Part shown: positions 11,374 to 23,347 of the stretch, piece after piece
How positions within the stretch are numbered: the first letter of the stretch is position 1
How the letters are laid out: each line of letters starts with the position of its first letter
Source of the DNA: Cutaneotrichosporon cavernicola
Taxonomy: Eukaryota; Basidiomycota; Tremellomycetes; Trichosporonales; Trichosporonaceae
Length of the DNA: 64,000 bases
Assembly (NCBI RefSeq): GCF_030864355.1
Contig: NC_083400.1
Location: 821,001 to 885,000, forward strand
Reading direction: 5' to 3'
Translations under genes and position numbers: made by a program
Notes under the pieces: generated by a model
Databases searched by the model: none
What the model was told of the DNA's origin: nothing
The model's input: the letters and a program-made list of their open reading frames with translations, nothing else

Positions 11374-12784
11374 CATCTTTTGCCCTCGGCAAGAGCAGGA
11401 AGAGGAAAAGAGACACGCACCGCGGAACAATATGCCTTCCAAGCGTCTCGGACGCGACGAGCGCCTCCTTCCATCTGTCGTCAGCCTGTTCAACACCAAC
11501 GCACCGTTCAACACAGAGACACCACTTGCATCCCTCGGTCAGGCCGCGGAAGCCAGGGCGCCGCGAACTCAGGTCGTTGCCTGCTGTCAGCCGTCTTGGT
11601 GGCTCTGCCATTTCTCATTCTCTAGCTGTCTGTCAATCTGCCCATGGCCCAGCAACTCTCGCCCTCGCCCTCTACTGTCTACAGCTTATCCTCCATCTCG
11701 TGTTGTTCCCATCTTCGTCTCATCTAGCTTGGAGACAGATTCTCCCTCCATTGTCTCTCCAACCCGGGCCCAGTTCTCAGTTCCTCAGCCACGGCCCCAG
11801 TTCCCCATCCACGATCCCTCCCCTCCTGCCCTTCCTCCCGCTGATGACTTTCCGGCACACCGACCACCACCACCCGGTCGCTACTCGCCCACCGACCACC
11901 ACCACCCAGGTCGCTACTCGCTACTCGCTGCTCGCTGCTCGGTCTACACCCGCCTCGCACTCACCTCTATCCTTACTAAACTCCAAAAACGCCTTGGACA
12001 TGACCGCGCCAACATAGTGGCGGCCCGGATCATCCGACGATCCCCAGCAGTACCCGTCACGGTAGAAGCCGGTTGGGTGGGATGTGTCGCCGGGGCGTGT
12101 TAGCGGTTGGAGGGGGCCGTGGAGGACTGGGGTGTTAGTGGTGGCAAGAAGGGGAGAGGAGAGGGACGGGGGGGGGGGGGGGTTGGGGGGAAGAGGGAGA
12201 GTGGGCGTGGGAGTAGGCGTGGGAGTTGCCATGGGAGTTGCCATGGGCAGCAATCGTCCATGTCGCCTGAAATGGATGAGGGAGAGGACTGAGCAGATAC
12301 ATCTACTCGCCCCTCGACTCACCACTCATCCTCGCAGTCTCAAGAACCATGGTACTTGCGCGCCGCTTGATGAGCGACATGATGATGAGAGACAGCTGGA
12401 TTGGTTGGCTGGGGTGTTTGGAGCCTGATAATGACTGGGCAAGAGAGGTAAGAGGCACATGACGTCGTCAGTGACGCCTTATTTGGTTCCCTACTTGTAA
12501 TCTTGTCAGCGTGTCGTTGCGTCAGTTTCATGTTCGGCAGCTACATGCTTGTCTACGCACACCTTCATGATACACGAATAGCATACGGCCCAATATACCA
12601 ACAACTGTACTATATCTCAGTGGTGCGTAGGGTTTGGGGAGCGGGTGGGAGTGGGCGGGCGCCGCGTCGGCGCCGTGCCCTCTGGCCTCAATCCTGGCTT
12701 CTCCTGTCCTGGCCGCACAGTGCCAGCTCCTCCGCGGCACTCAGCACCCGCACTCTCGCCTTCGCGTCGGTGCTAGCTCGGGTG
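11374..12784. other. Gene-poor interval downstream of tRNA-Ala
   Basis: About 1.4 kb with no gene I would defend. A plus-strand frame starting at 11432 ('MPSKRLGRDERLLPSVV') looks protein-like for about 45 codons and then turns into low-complexity Pro/Ser/Arg. Other content: direct repeats 'gaccaccaccacc' near 11860-11910, a G run at about 12168-12184, and GTGGGA/GTGGGC-type arrays at 12200-12245. Two 'gccatgggagtt' copies sit at 12227-12246. Confidence 0.4.
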
Positions 12785-15540
12785 CTACCGGTGCATCGCC
12801 TGCTGCCCCGGCATCCCCTGCATCTGCCCCATCATGGGCACCGCGCCGCCAGGCATGCCCACGCGCCCAGGCATCGGACTCCCGTAACCCGGCTGGTACA
12901 TTACGGGCATCGCGCCCATCGGCCCAGGCGTACCAGGCGTACCGGGAGCTCCAGGAGTACCCTGCATGGCGTACGGCTGGCGCAGGCCCGACGGGACAGC
13001 CATCATGCGCTGTTGCGGGTACGCCATGCCGGCCGGGGAGGGCGAGTTCATCCCCGGCATGGGGCGGAACTGCATCTGTTGCTGCATCATCTGCTGCTGG
13101 GGGTGCTGCTGCGGATGCTGTTGCGGATGCTGCTGAGGGTGCATCATACCACCCTGAGGCCGGAACATCTGCTGTTGTGGCGAGCCGTGCCCAAACTGCT
13201 GGGGCATCTGCATGCCTTGCATGCCGCCTTGCATGCCACCCTGGGGCATGCCTTGCGGTACACCCTGCGCGCCCTGCGGCATCATGCCCATCATGCGCAT
13301 GTGCGCATGCGCGGGAGAGCCGCCGGCAACCATCGGCATCTGATGTTGCGTGAGCTGGAGGCCCATCTGCATCGCCTGCTGCGCCTGCACCTGCATCTGT
13401 TGCTGCATCGCGTGGTGCTGCTGCATGCCAGGGTGCTGCATGCCTTTGTGCTGCGGGAGTGCCTGGTGATGCTGTTGCGGCGTGAGGGGCTGATGGGGCT
13501 GGTGCGGCGACTTTTGCAATTGTTGCTGTGGAGTCGGATATGGCGAACGGCCCTGCGGGGGGTAGAAACGCGCAACGCCAACGTTGTTCGGCATCGTGTG
13601 CGGAGGCGGTTCGCGGATCGTCGACGACGGAGGAGGCATAAAGCCCGGAGTGCTTGGGCCTCCAGCCTTTGGTGGTGGGGCATGGGGGGCGCCGTTGATG
13701 GCGTGCGGTGAGGGTGCAGTGATCGCCGCCGCAGTTTGTGCGCGGAGGCGGAGGGTGACGTTATCGTGGAGCGCCAGCGGCCGGCGCGGGTCGAGCGTGC
13801 CACGAATGATCGGCGCGCGGTTGGCAAGTAGCCGGCGCGCAAGCTTGTGCGCGAGGCCAACCGACAAGTCCTTCTTCTCGCTGTCCGTCTTCTCGCCGCC
13901 CTTCTGTTCGGGCAGAAGGGCTGATGGTGGCGTGTCCGATGCCTCGATGAGCCTCGCCAGTGACGCAAACAGCTCGTCCGCCACGGCGCGCTCGCGATCC
14001 GACACCCACTCGACGTCGCCACGAACCACACGAACTTCCTGCCATTTTTTAAGCTCGTCGATACGCTCGGCGTTGGCCGAGAGCACAGCGTCTGCATCCT
14101 CTTTGGCCTCGCCGACCTTCTCGCCGTTCGTAGCGTTTCTCTTGTCCTCCTCAGCAGGCTTGTTCTTGTCGCCCATCTCGAGCGTGCCATACCACCCGTC
14201 ATCCTCGTCGATTGCGATAATGTTGGCGGTGACCTCCGTGTGGAGGTGGCGGCGGCGGCGCTCGTGCATCAGATGCAGTGTCGAGTAGTAACCGAGGCCC
14301 TGGGCGTTTGTTGAGTCGTAGCTCGGCCCAAATGTCGGTGTCCACGCCGTGTTCTGCGCGACTGGCGTAACCTCGTGGAGTACGCTGCCGAACCCGCTCT
14401 TCCGTCTCGCTGCGTGGCTCTCCTTCCACCTCTGCGCTTTGAGGCTGGCGCGGCGTATCAACGACTCGGATAGAGACGGGACCTTGCCCTTGCCCTGCCC
14501 AAGTGGCTCGGTGGCCTGAACGATGAGTGGCTGGGCCGCGCCAAACTTCTTGTCGCCGGCGGCGAGGTTGGATAGCAGCGTCTCTCCGTTTTTGATGCCC
14601 AGGCGCTTGCGCGCCGCCTCGACCTCTCGCAGGTCAGCCACGGCAGTGAACCAGTCACCGCCCGCAGTGCCGAGACCGTGTCCGGGTGTCTTCTGCATGA
14701 GTGCCCAGCGCTCGGCAGGCTTGACGTCGGTGGTTGACCCGCCAATCTGTTCTTCGACCTGCAACAGGAGGGCGTACAGCCCGCGACAGAATGTGTAGAC
14801 GGCCATGGGCGAAAAATGGGACGGCAGTGGCGGAACGGGGAGATGGAAGCGGTCGAGGGAAGGGATGGGGTTGGGGTACGATGCTGGCAGCAGCAAGTGT
14901 TCAGCGAATAGATGAATGATAGACTGTTGTTAGCCGTCGCAAGACGAGGAAAGCCGCGACGTGACTCACCACCAGCTTCTCCCATGTGAGAGAGTCCTGG
15001 CGGAGGATCCATCCGAGCGTGTTCTCCTCCTTCTGCGAGAAGTCGGGAGGTAGCGCTAGTGTGAGGATCCCGTTGATAGGATGTGGGAGCCCCGAGGCCA
15101 TTCTGAGGCTGTTAGCGGAGCCGCGCATCATACGTACTGGGACACAATTACGGAAATGGCTTCGCGGATTTGCGCAGTCAACAACCGCCCGGGACGTGCG
15201 GGTTCGGGCTCCTCCTCGATCGGCTCGACCTTTCCGTTTGTGCGCAGGCGTTTGCTATCTGGTGTCTCGCCGTTTGTGTCTGTTGGCGCAGACGCCTCGG
15301 ATGTACGGCGTTTGCGCTTGCTCCCCGAGTCTGGGGAGGCGTTGGGGTCTGGTGTGAGAGGGGTGCGACAGCGGATGGGATGAAGAGGGAAGGAAGGTGC
15401 GGCGGGGCAGAGAAGGCAGAGTGAGAGAGGGGAGGTGGGATGGGAGGTGCCAGGTAAGAAGTAGGATAGAGAACAAGCAAAGACGGGTACTCACGCGACG
15501 CAGCCTCGCGAGCCGCCGAGCCTCTTGTCTCGCGTGCCAT
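12785..15540 (-). CDS. Gln/Met/Pro-rich nuclear-type protein of unknown function
   Basis: Four exons, starting 'MARETRGSAAREAAS' at 15540, roughly 800 aa. The N-terminal 70 residues carry a basic nuclear-localisation-like 'SGSKRKRRTSE'. A conserved-looking globular part follows: 'GRLLTAQIREAISVIVSQ', 'GLPHPINGILTLALPPDF', 'TLGWILRQDSLTWEKLV', then 'GFGSVLHEVTPVAQNTAW'. The last 250 residues are compositionally extreme: repeated HPQQ, runs of Q, M and G ('GMQGGMQGMQMPQQ'), and 'TPGAPGTPGTPGP'. This layout resembles transcription co-regulator or chromatin subunits (Mediator, SAGA or SWI/SNF-type), but I cannot name a family. The large opposite-strand frame over this gene is a codon-bias shadow. 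Confidence 0.7.
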
Positions 15541-16773
15541 GATGGAGACGGAGGCGCGAAGGCAGCGGTATGCCTAGGAGGCGGGGAGGTTGGAGGTTGG
15601 AGGGGGGTGGGTTAGTGGGAGGTCAGACTCGAGGGTGGAGAGGAAGAGGAGGAGTGGAGACGGATGAGGCGGTAGGCCTAGGAGGCGGGAGCCAGATGAT
15701 AATACGCGCAACGTTGGTTGTAGGAATGTTTAGATGGGTGTTGTAGGATGCTTGTTGGGTTTGGTGTAATGGTGTCTTGCGGTTTCGGATGTAGTAGTGT
15801 AAGATAAGGCAAGATTGGGAGTAGTTGGTGGAGGGTGGATGGATAGTGGATAGTGAATGGTGCTTGACGCGTCCCTGGTCCTGGTCAATGGTTGGTGGTC
15901 GGGTGGGCGGGGCGGATGGACGCGACTGCGGTGGCCGTGACTTTGTTAATGAGTCGACGCGCAACGAGGTGGATTGAGAATGCCAGTTGCGCGCTTTAGG
16001 ATGCGGGCTGTAATTCAACAATCTAGTTGGATTCAGGAAGAATGGCGGGCAGAGCTGTGAGAATGGATGAGGTTTATGGACTGGAGGTAGTTGGTCGTTT
16101 GGTTGTTGATGGGCGGCACGGAGACGTTGGAAGTAGATTGTAAGTTGATGGCGGCGGTTGGTTGGGTGAACAACACAAGGGGAGGGGCGAACCGGACGGC
16201 AAGCGCGGCGCCCAAGTGATTGAGGGAAGGTTGGACGGTTCAGTCACAGGCAGGTTGGTAAGGGGGGTAACTATCTACAGTGACTTGAGCTACGGTGAGA
16301 TTGGAATACGGTGGTGACTCCTAACCGGCCCTATACGGCGTTTCTTTCAGTGGCACTCCTCACCTCGCACCATTGTGCATGCCAACCACTCTTCAAAGAT
16401 CAAAAGTATCAAAGCATGCATCATCCGATACCTTCGAGGTTGAAGACGAAGAGGATGCATGCATGCCGACACCTACTTGACAACAACTGAAGGCTGAAGG
16501 CGTTGCGTTGCGCCGTGGAGCTCCGCTAGTCCCTGTGGCCTGACATGTTTCTCGCTTGCGCGCTCTCCTGAGTCCATCCCGGCCATCTCATGGTCTCACA
16601 TCCTGCCCACCAGTTTATCCGCAATCTATTTACAATCTCCTCATGACGAGGATGCCGACGCGACCGACACACCGACGCGCCAGAGTCGTTGTCGTTGCCA
16701 GTATGGTATCACAAGCATCCATGTGTCTAGCCGTTACGTGTACAATGCGCATGAACAATCTATTCTATCTCTA
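15541..16773. other. Intergenic region, repeat-rich
   Basis: 1.2 kb without a supported gene; it contains the promoter of the Q/M-rich gene and the 3' flank of the next minus-strand gene. Purine-rich tracts with GGAGG words and 'gttggttgttg'-type simple repeats occupy 15550-16150. Near 16380-16465 the words GCATGC and ATGCATGC recur several times. Confidence 0.4.
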
Positions 16774-17705
16774 CTACTCCATCGGGTTCGTCCGGCCTGC
16801 CTGGTTGCTATCCCCGCCATCGAGGTCAGCACCCCAAGCGCACAGGCTATGCCACCACCGCTCTTTGCGAGGCGCGGGATCGGCCGCCGCCGCGCCGCCA
16901 CGCCATCCAGGCCCAACGTACCCATCTGGCGTGGCTGGAGGCAGAGGAGTTGGGTCGGCGAAGGGGCTCGAGCCGCTCATAGAGGGCGTGGGGGAGTCAT
17001 ATGGGTTCGCGCACTGCGTCTGTGCGAGACGCTCCTGCGGCGTCAGATTCAGGTGTACGTGTGACTCACCTCGGCCTCGCGGTCGAGTGGATGGCTCCTC
17101 TGGCTGCTTGGTCCGAGAACGCTACTGCGCTTATGTTCCGAGATTGCAGACAGAGGGCTCATGGGCGTCACTGGCTGACTCGTGTGGGACGAGTTATTGC
17201 TGATAATCGAATTTGGGCGCGAGTTGGACGGCGAGCTCCCAACCTTGCTCAGGCGTGCGGCCTTGCGGCGTGCGCTGTCCCTCGCGGCAAACTTGGCCAA
17301 GTTCTGATTGTCAGCGCAGTCACACGGTCCGCGTATGACGCAGGGAAGACGCACAGCCTGGATCCGTTTCTCCTCTTCTTCCGTCTCGTTGAGGGGTGGA
17401 TACGATGCGTCACTGCTCAACCCGCCGGCTGCGTATCCTCCCCCGCTCTCCCATGTTGGACTAGAGGTCGAGTTACGATTCGCGCTCCGATTGCCAATGT
17501 CGCCGTCCTCGTCGATCGCGCGCCCCTTGCCCTTCCGATCACTCCTGTACATGTATCCTTCTTCCGAACCCGAGGCGCTGGTTCGCTTCGAGTAGACGAC
17601 CGTTCCATTGCGCGAGATTGGAGCGTGTGCGACGCCACCAAAACGCGGGTTGACCTCGTCCGCGAGGGGCGCGTAGTCCTTTGTGGAGAACGAGCCCGAG
17701 GGCAT
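16774..17705 (-). CDS. Hypothetical basidiomycete protein with Cys cluster
   Basis: 298 aa from exons 17705-17070 and 17034-16774, joined across a 35-nt intron in phase 0. The N-terminal half is Ser/Gly-rich and looks disordered. In the middle is 'RLPCVIRGPCDCADNQNLAK', with three cysteines in eight residues, followed by a basic helix 'ARDSARRKAARLSKVG', then Ser/Pro-rich sequence. The C-terminus ends 'RWWHSLCAWGADLDGG' and 'NQAGRTNPME'. No signal peptide and no convincing membrane segment is seen. I do not recognise the family. Two well-bounded conserved-looking blocks and a clean intron argue for a real gene. Confidence 0.6.
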
Positions 17706-18696
17706 GGCGGGGGTTGGTAGAGATAGAGAGGTGGGGCGGAGGGGAAGGGGGTATAGGCGCCTGGTGAAGGGGGAAGGGGAATGTGGGGGTGAGGTTGGGG
17801 AAGAGGAAGGGTTGCACAGAGAGAGCGAGTCAAGGGCGTGACGGTGAACGGGGATTGGTGGTGAGAAAGAGTGAGATGGGGCGGCTCGATGGCGATGGAG
17901 ATGGTGATGGCGATGAAATGTGACGCGCTGTGTGTTGGGTCAAGACCAAGAAACAAGACTCGTTTGCGGGTGTCGTAAATATCCGTGAGACAGTGCGAAT
18001 AGTGTTTCAAGCTGTCAAGCTGTCAACAGCTGTCAACAGCTGTCAAGTTGTCAAAGGATTCTTTAGAGAATTAGAATTGAGAGGTGGTAGTTGTGGTAAT
18101 TGTGGTAGTTGTGGTAGTTGTCGTAAGTTGGTAGTAGTTTGAGATTCGATTAACAAGTGCAGCACCATGGCACCACTTGTACCACTTAACCACTGGGCGT
18201 ACCAACCCAATCCTCTATTAACTCCTCCCACTTAATCGTCCCCAATTCATCCCATGTTTGGGTGGTCCTCGTCCTCTGATTCTCTAGTTGCTAGATGACA
18301 ATCGTGCCTTGTACCACCGTTTCGAACGAGGTATCAAGCTGCAATCGAGGCAACCCTGTTCCTTACTTGTTGACGCACTGTATTACTTGTTGGGCTTGCC
18401 ATTTGCCACCCTCCTGGCTCATGGCCCATGGCCAATGCCAGTTGAAATGTACAAAATCACCAGCCAATTCACAGCGACAGCGATACGGAATCTCATTATC
18501 TCAAGGAATGTATCATGGATCACACAGCATAGCATTGGCGTGGCCCGCATCACAACATGCCGCGCCAAGACAAGCTGTGCCGAGCCGAATTGTCACCGAT
18601 CACCGGTTCAACTATGACCAACCTCATCATCAAGACGCCAATCTGGCTATCTGGATAATGCAATGCTACCAACTCCCGATCCACTGAGGACAGTCA
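17706..18696. other. Intergenic region with two short tandem arrays
   Basis: No supported gene. At about 18008-18054 the words 'agctgtcaa' repeat four to five times, and at about 18083-18122 a 'gtggtagtt' array of four to five units occurs. Both lie in the 5' flank of the 17705 gene and could be polymorphic. Confidence 0.4.
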
Positions 18697-19769
18697 CTAC
18701 CCCACCCAAGAATATATCGTCTTTCCCTGCCGTCAGCACAATCAAACCAGACTAACCTTCTCGCTCGTCTTGGCGACCAGCTTCTTCGCCACGAGCGCAA
18801 TGAGCGCTTTGTTTACTCGCGGATGTAACAGCGTCGGTGAGGAAACGATAGCCGCAACTGGGGTCAGCTCTCCCTCTCCCGCCCATGCTCTGCTCCTTCC
18901 CTCCTCCCTCCGGTACTCACTAGGCAACCCCTCCTCGGCATCTATAAGCTTATCAATAACCTTCTCCATGACCAACCGCATGTTCTGAGGTCAGCTGACG
19001 CGATCTATAAGATAGCTTACAGCGTCCCCACCGCGGTATTCGAGTGGCAGTTGGGTATCGATGATACCCGAGATTTGGACTTCGCGTCGTTTCTTCGCCC
19101 CAAGCGCTGCACGCCGCTGTGCTGCTGTAGGGACTGCACCTCGGCCCCGGCCCCGGCCTCGCGTAGATCCCCGGCCACGGGGCGCACCACGCCCAGGCTC
19201 CGGCGAGAATGAGGCTATCGTCTCGTAGGTGTTGTTGCCTGCCAAAGGGGAGGAAGAGGGTGAGCGAGCGCTGGATCTCAGGTCTCGCTTTGGGTCGGGA
19301 TTCGTTTCGTGCTTTGGCTTGGGATTGGGATCGGGCGCTGGTGTTAGCTACGTCCAGAGGGGGGAAGGGAGAGGGGGAGAAAGGCAATTTGGGAGGGAGG
19401 GTGAGAGGAAGTGGAGTCGGAGAGAGATATCCGGAGGGCGTGTGGCGTGATAACGGGATACGACATAGACTCACCAGTCAACTCCTCCAACCTCCTCCAA
19501 CTATTCCCATCCGGGCCCTCGTTCCACTCGACGCAGAACGCGTTAACCTTCAACGCGTAGAGGTATGCCGCGAATCCTTCATTAAATTTGTCCAGCGCCG
19601 TGTGCATCTCGTTCAGCCGCCCAATGTTGGCGGACAGAGTAGCCGCCTCATCCGCGAGGTCGGTGAGGGCGGGTTCGAGCCAGTCGAGTCCGGAGTTGGA
19701 GGGTCCTTGTGATCGCGCCAAGGAGGATAGCGAGCCGGTCGATATGCGACGAAGGGGGTGTTGTGACAT
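18697..19769 (-). CDS. DAM1: DASH complex subunit Dam1
   Basis: About 260 aa in five exons. Dam1 is the microtubule-binding subunit of the ten-protein DASH ring that couples kinetochores to spindle microtubules, and a target of Aurora/Ipl1. The signature is the N-terminal core: 'HPLRRISTGSLSSLARS' (a basic-Ser Ipl1-type site), 'WLEPALTDLADEAATLSANI' and 'FNEGFAAYLYALKVNAFCVE'. Exon 2 adds an RG-rich insertion ('GSTRGRGRGRGRGA'), then 'GIIDTQLPLEYRGGDA'. The last exons give 'RVNKALIALVAKKLV' and end 'KTIYSWVG'. The final intron (18756-18727) is 30 nt. An upstream in-frame ATG at 19865 exists, but the conserved start is at 19769. The gene is divergent with the Alf4/glomulin-like gene at 19999. 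Confidence 0.88.
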
Positions 19770-19998
19770 GTCGATTTGAGAGTTCGATGAGAGTAGATGG
19801 GAGTTGTAATTCAACAAAGCTGCGATTAGTTGTCGATTAGTTGTAGTTGACTGTAACAGCGCCATATTGGCACGGTTGTTGTTGTTAAGGTGGAATTTAT
19901 TTGAGCCACCTTTACCACGGGTGGAGGTGGGACACTGAGACGTGTCGCGCGTCGGAATTACCCAACACTACTACTCAACCTTGTCATAGCTTGTCGCA

Positions 19999-21738
19999 AT
20001 GGCAGACCTCGCCCAAGTCACAAAATCGCTCGGCGACATAGTGCTCTCCGCAGGCGAGGGTGACGGTATGTCCAATCCCAGCGACGCTAACATCAGAACC
20101 GGTCCAGCTCTCAGCCGTGCTCGAGAGCTTCTCCTCGGCCCTACTGGGCACTCGTGACCCCGTGATGCGCGAAGCGTTCCTCGAAGCCGTGCTCGACGTG
20201 CTCAAGCCTCAAGGCGATACATCTGACAGGGGCCGCCTGGCTGTCCTGCACGATGCGGCACTCAACACCCTTCCCGCCTTCCTTCCCCTCCTGCCCGATG
20301 AGCACGCCCGCGAGTTTTTGGATTTGCTGGCAAAGCACGGCGACCCGAGGGAAGTCGTTCTCGGCCTCAATCTTGCGATTAATGAGATTACGGAGCTCGC
20401 TGACCCCTACGCCGTTAGCGAAGGAGAGGAGGACGAGGAGGACGAGATCAATTGGGCGTCAGCATTCCCCCAACTCGAGGCTATGTTGGACATGTTCGCT
20501 GTCGCTGTGCCTCGCCTCCAGACCAAGAGGAGCACTCCAACCCTCCTCGCTATGCAGGACGTTCTCATCCCCCTCTTTAAGGCTGTGCCAACCTCCGCAC
20601 CCCCTGAAATTGCCGTCGATCTGTCCCGCTCCATCCTCAGCCGCACCGCCAAGTTGGTGGAAGCCGCGTGGGGTTGGCAGGCGAAGACAGAGGACGCAGG
20701 CGGGGAGCAGAACTCTGTGCTTAACGATATTCTGAACCACGCGGTGATGGTGTTTGGCCCAAACGTCGGTGCCGAGCTCACGCCGCGCCAGTTCCTCGCC
20801 GCGTTCCCACGCTACGCCGGGCTCCACAAGGAGGAGGGATGGGAGGAGGGCCAGTCCGCCCTCGACGCCGCTACTGCGGCTTGTGGGGTACTGGGTATCG
20901 GCCGCGCATGCCTGATTGAGCGGATTCGCTCCTCCTCGGCGGTCCGGCCGCAGGCGTCCATCGCGTCGCTCATCCTCCTCGCCTCGGCTCCCCCTACCGA
21001 GTTCCCTGCCAGCACGCTCGAAGACGCCATGCCCATCATCAGTATTTGCCTGAACGGGAGCGCGACCGATGCCGGCGCGGCGCTTGTGTGGGCGCTCGTA
21101 CGCGCCGGCGTCACCGTCGCATACGACCAGGTCACGTTCCTGCTTGAGGTGAGTCGCTCCTGGGTCTGAGCTGACAGAAGCACATCATGCCACTCATCCA
21201 GCTACACCAGAGTGCTAACACGCGCCTTGCCCTCGGCAAGCTTCTCGGCGCGCTCATCGGTGCAGTCAAGTCACCCCGCGACCAGATCAAGCTCTTCGAG
21301 CAGCTCCTCGAACCCATCAACCCCTTCGACAACATCCGCGTCCTGGCCCTCTCGCTCCTCCGCGACGCACTCTCCAACCCGGCCCTCCTCATCCCATTCC
21401 TAACGGAAACCCTTACGCCGATTCTGTACCGCCTCCCCACCGTCGACAGTCCTCTGGACTTAACACTGCCTAAACTCCTCGAGAGTTTCTGGCCTGTATG
21501 GCTAACGGAGAGCGCTAACTTTGTGTGGTTCCTCCTCGGGCGCGACAGTGAGAATCTGAGCGGGTTCGCGGACCAATCCCGCCTGACGAGTCTGCGCAAC
21601 CTGTGGCTCGCGCCCGTGGCGGCAAAGGCCAAGGTGTGGACGGAAGAGGGCAGGGGTGGGGAGGGAGCGATGATCCTAGACGGTCTGGTGGATGCGTGTG
21701 TGCGCGCGTCGGCGGGAATCGACGCGAAGAGGGCATAG
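19999..21738 (+). CDS. YAP-binding/Alf4/glomulin-like helical repeat protein
   Basis: 558 aa in three exons, with introns of 31 and 32 nt. The protein is almost entirely amphipathic helix, with segments such as 'DPVMREAFLEAVLDVLKP', 'EFLDLLAKHGDPREVVLGLN', 'VFGPNVGAELTPRQFLAAFP' and 'QIKLFEQLLEPINPFDNIRV'. This is the style of the fungal Ybp1/plant Alf4/glomulin family (Pfam PF08568), whose members bind Yap1 or cullin-RING Rbx1, and whose yeast Ybp2 member sits at the kinetochore. An acidic loop 'SEGEEDEEDE' lies near residue 125. Assignment rests on overall pattern from memory and no catalytic motif is expected, so it is tentative. It is divergent from DAM1, 229 bp apart. Confidence 0.6.
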
Positions 21739-21961
21739 GAGCAGCGGTGCCAAGGCGAGTGCATAGCGCATGCATAGTAGACATCACATAGAGCATGCAT
21801 GGTGGGAAGATGTACGATATGGTGCCACGACGGCGTTATCCACGTGACCTTCACGTGGTTTGGTGCCTGACGACGATGATGCGTTTGCGCTTGCGCGTAC
21901 CGCACAACGTCAACGACTTGAGCTACAGCTTCACTCAACACCAACAACAACATCAACAACC

Positions 21962-23347
21962 ATGGACGGCATCACCAACGTCCCCATTGCGCACCTCAAG
22001 AAGGGCGAGGTCAACCTTGGTGTGAGTAGTACGGTTGTGATCTGGTCAGCAGCGGCAGCCGCAGAGCTCAGCAGCTGCGATTCAGCTAGTTGAGCCAAAC
22101 AGCGCTGCCCTGCTCTGCTCAGCAGCTCGTAGAGCTCTGGTCTACAGCCCGCCGTGCGAGCTCCGCAGCTCAATCCAATTAAAATAGTTGCAGCTTGCCG
22201 TTGACTCGTGGCGTACGCTAACCCCAGACTTCCATCATGGCCGTCCAGTTCAACGGCGGCGTTGTTATTGGCGCTGACACGCGTACGACCACGGGCGCGT
22301 ACATTGTGAGTTTCGTCGGCGGTGTTTCCTTCGTTGTGACGTCCTGTCGCGTCTCGGGCAAGGCAGCTTGTCAGACATTTCTGAACTCGTCCACTCGTCA
22401 TCCCCTTCTCCTTTCCCTTCCCGTCCACCCTTCCTCCTCTACCCCCATCCCCTCCCCTTTGTCCTCCACCTCCTCCCCTCCCCTTCTGCTGTGGCTCTCA
22501 GCTCCGGCCCCTGCCCCGCTCGCGGCGCTGACCCCAGGCCAACCGCGTCACCGACAAGCTCACCCACATCCACGACCGGATCTACTGCTGCCGTTCCGGC
22601 AGTGCAGCAGACACGCAAGCCGTCGCCGACATTGTGCACCACCACGCGCAGCTCTACACTTCGATCTATGGTTCCGCGCCGCCCGTGGCTACCGTCGCCG
22701 CGCTCTTTGAGAAGATGTGCTACGAGAACAAGGACCAGTTGAGCGCCGGTATTATTGTGGCCGGATGGGACGAGGAGAAGGGCGGAAGCGTGTATAATAT
22801 CCCCCTGGGAGGTGGGATGTTCCAGCAGCCTTGGGCTATCGGCGGTGAGTCGCGAGGGGAGCAGTGGAGGTGGAGGTCGGTGGACGGGATAAAGGTGGAA
22901 GGGCGCTGGCTGAGCTGGGAGTGTAGCGATATTAGTGGTGAAGGGTGCCGCGGATTGCTTCAGGATTGCTGCAAAGGAGGACTAGCTCGCTACGTCGTCG
23001 CTTTCCTACCTATCTTGATTTGACGCACTCGCTCACTCGCGCTCGCGCTAACCCCAGGCTCCGGCTCAACCTACGTCTACGGATACTGCGACGCAACCTA
23101 CCGCGAGAATTGGGGGGAAGAGCAGACGATCGAGTTTGTCAAGAACACGCTCGCGCTTGCCATGTCGCGCGACGGGTCCTCGGGAGGCTGCATCCGCATG
23201 TGCGTCATCACCAAGGACGCTGCGCGGCGCATCTTCATCCCCGGAAACGAGCTCCCCCGCTTCTGGGAGGGCAAGGAGGTCGTCGGCTCTAGCGCGGGCG
23301 TGACGGCGCAGGTGCCGGGTGCTGCGGCTGCTGCTGTAGCTGCGTGA
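21962..23347 (+). CDS. PRE3: 20S proteasome subunit beta-1 (caspase-like)
   Basis: 244 aa from exons 21962-22021, 22228-22305, 22538-22844 and 23058-23347. This is the beta-type N-terminal nucleophile hydrolase with post-acidic (caspase-like) activity in the 20S core. The propeptide 'MDGITNVPIAHLKKGEVNLG' is 20 residues, and the mature enzyme starts at the catalytic Thr of 'TSIMAVQFNGG'. Other motifs are 'VVIGADTRTTTGAYIANRV' (active-site Asp and Lys), 'CCRSGSAADTQAV', and 'SGSTYVYGYCDATYRENW'. Intron 1 (206 nt, 22022-22227) falls exactly between the propeptide Gly codon and the Thr1 codon. The three introns are long for this window. Length is slightly more than yeast Pre3 because of an Ala-rich C-terminal tail. 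Confidence 0.96.

Noticed and set aside
11432..12103. 223-aa plus-strand frame starting MPSKRLGRDE
   Set aside because: First 45 codons look plausible but the rest is low-complexity with no homologous block and no matching splice partner; kept only as a note.
12503..13711. 402-aa plus-strand open frame opposite the Q/M-rich gene
   Set aside because: Its protein is a run of His/Arg/Leu caused by the antisense of Met/Gln/Pro codons; no start context, no family motif, and the minus strand has a consistent spliced gene.
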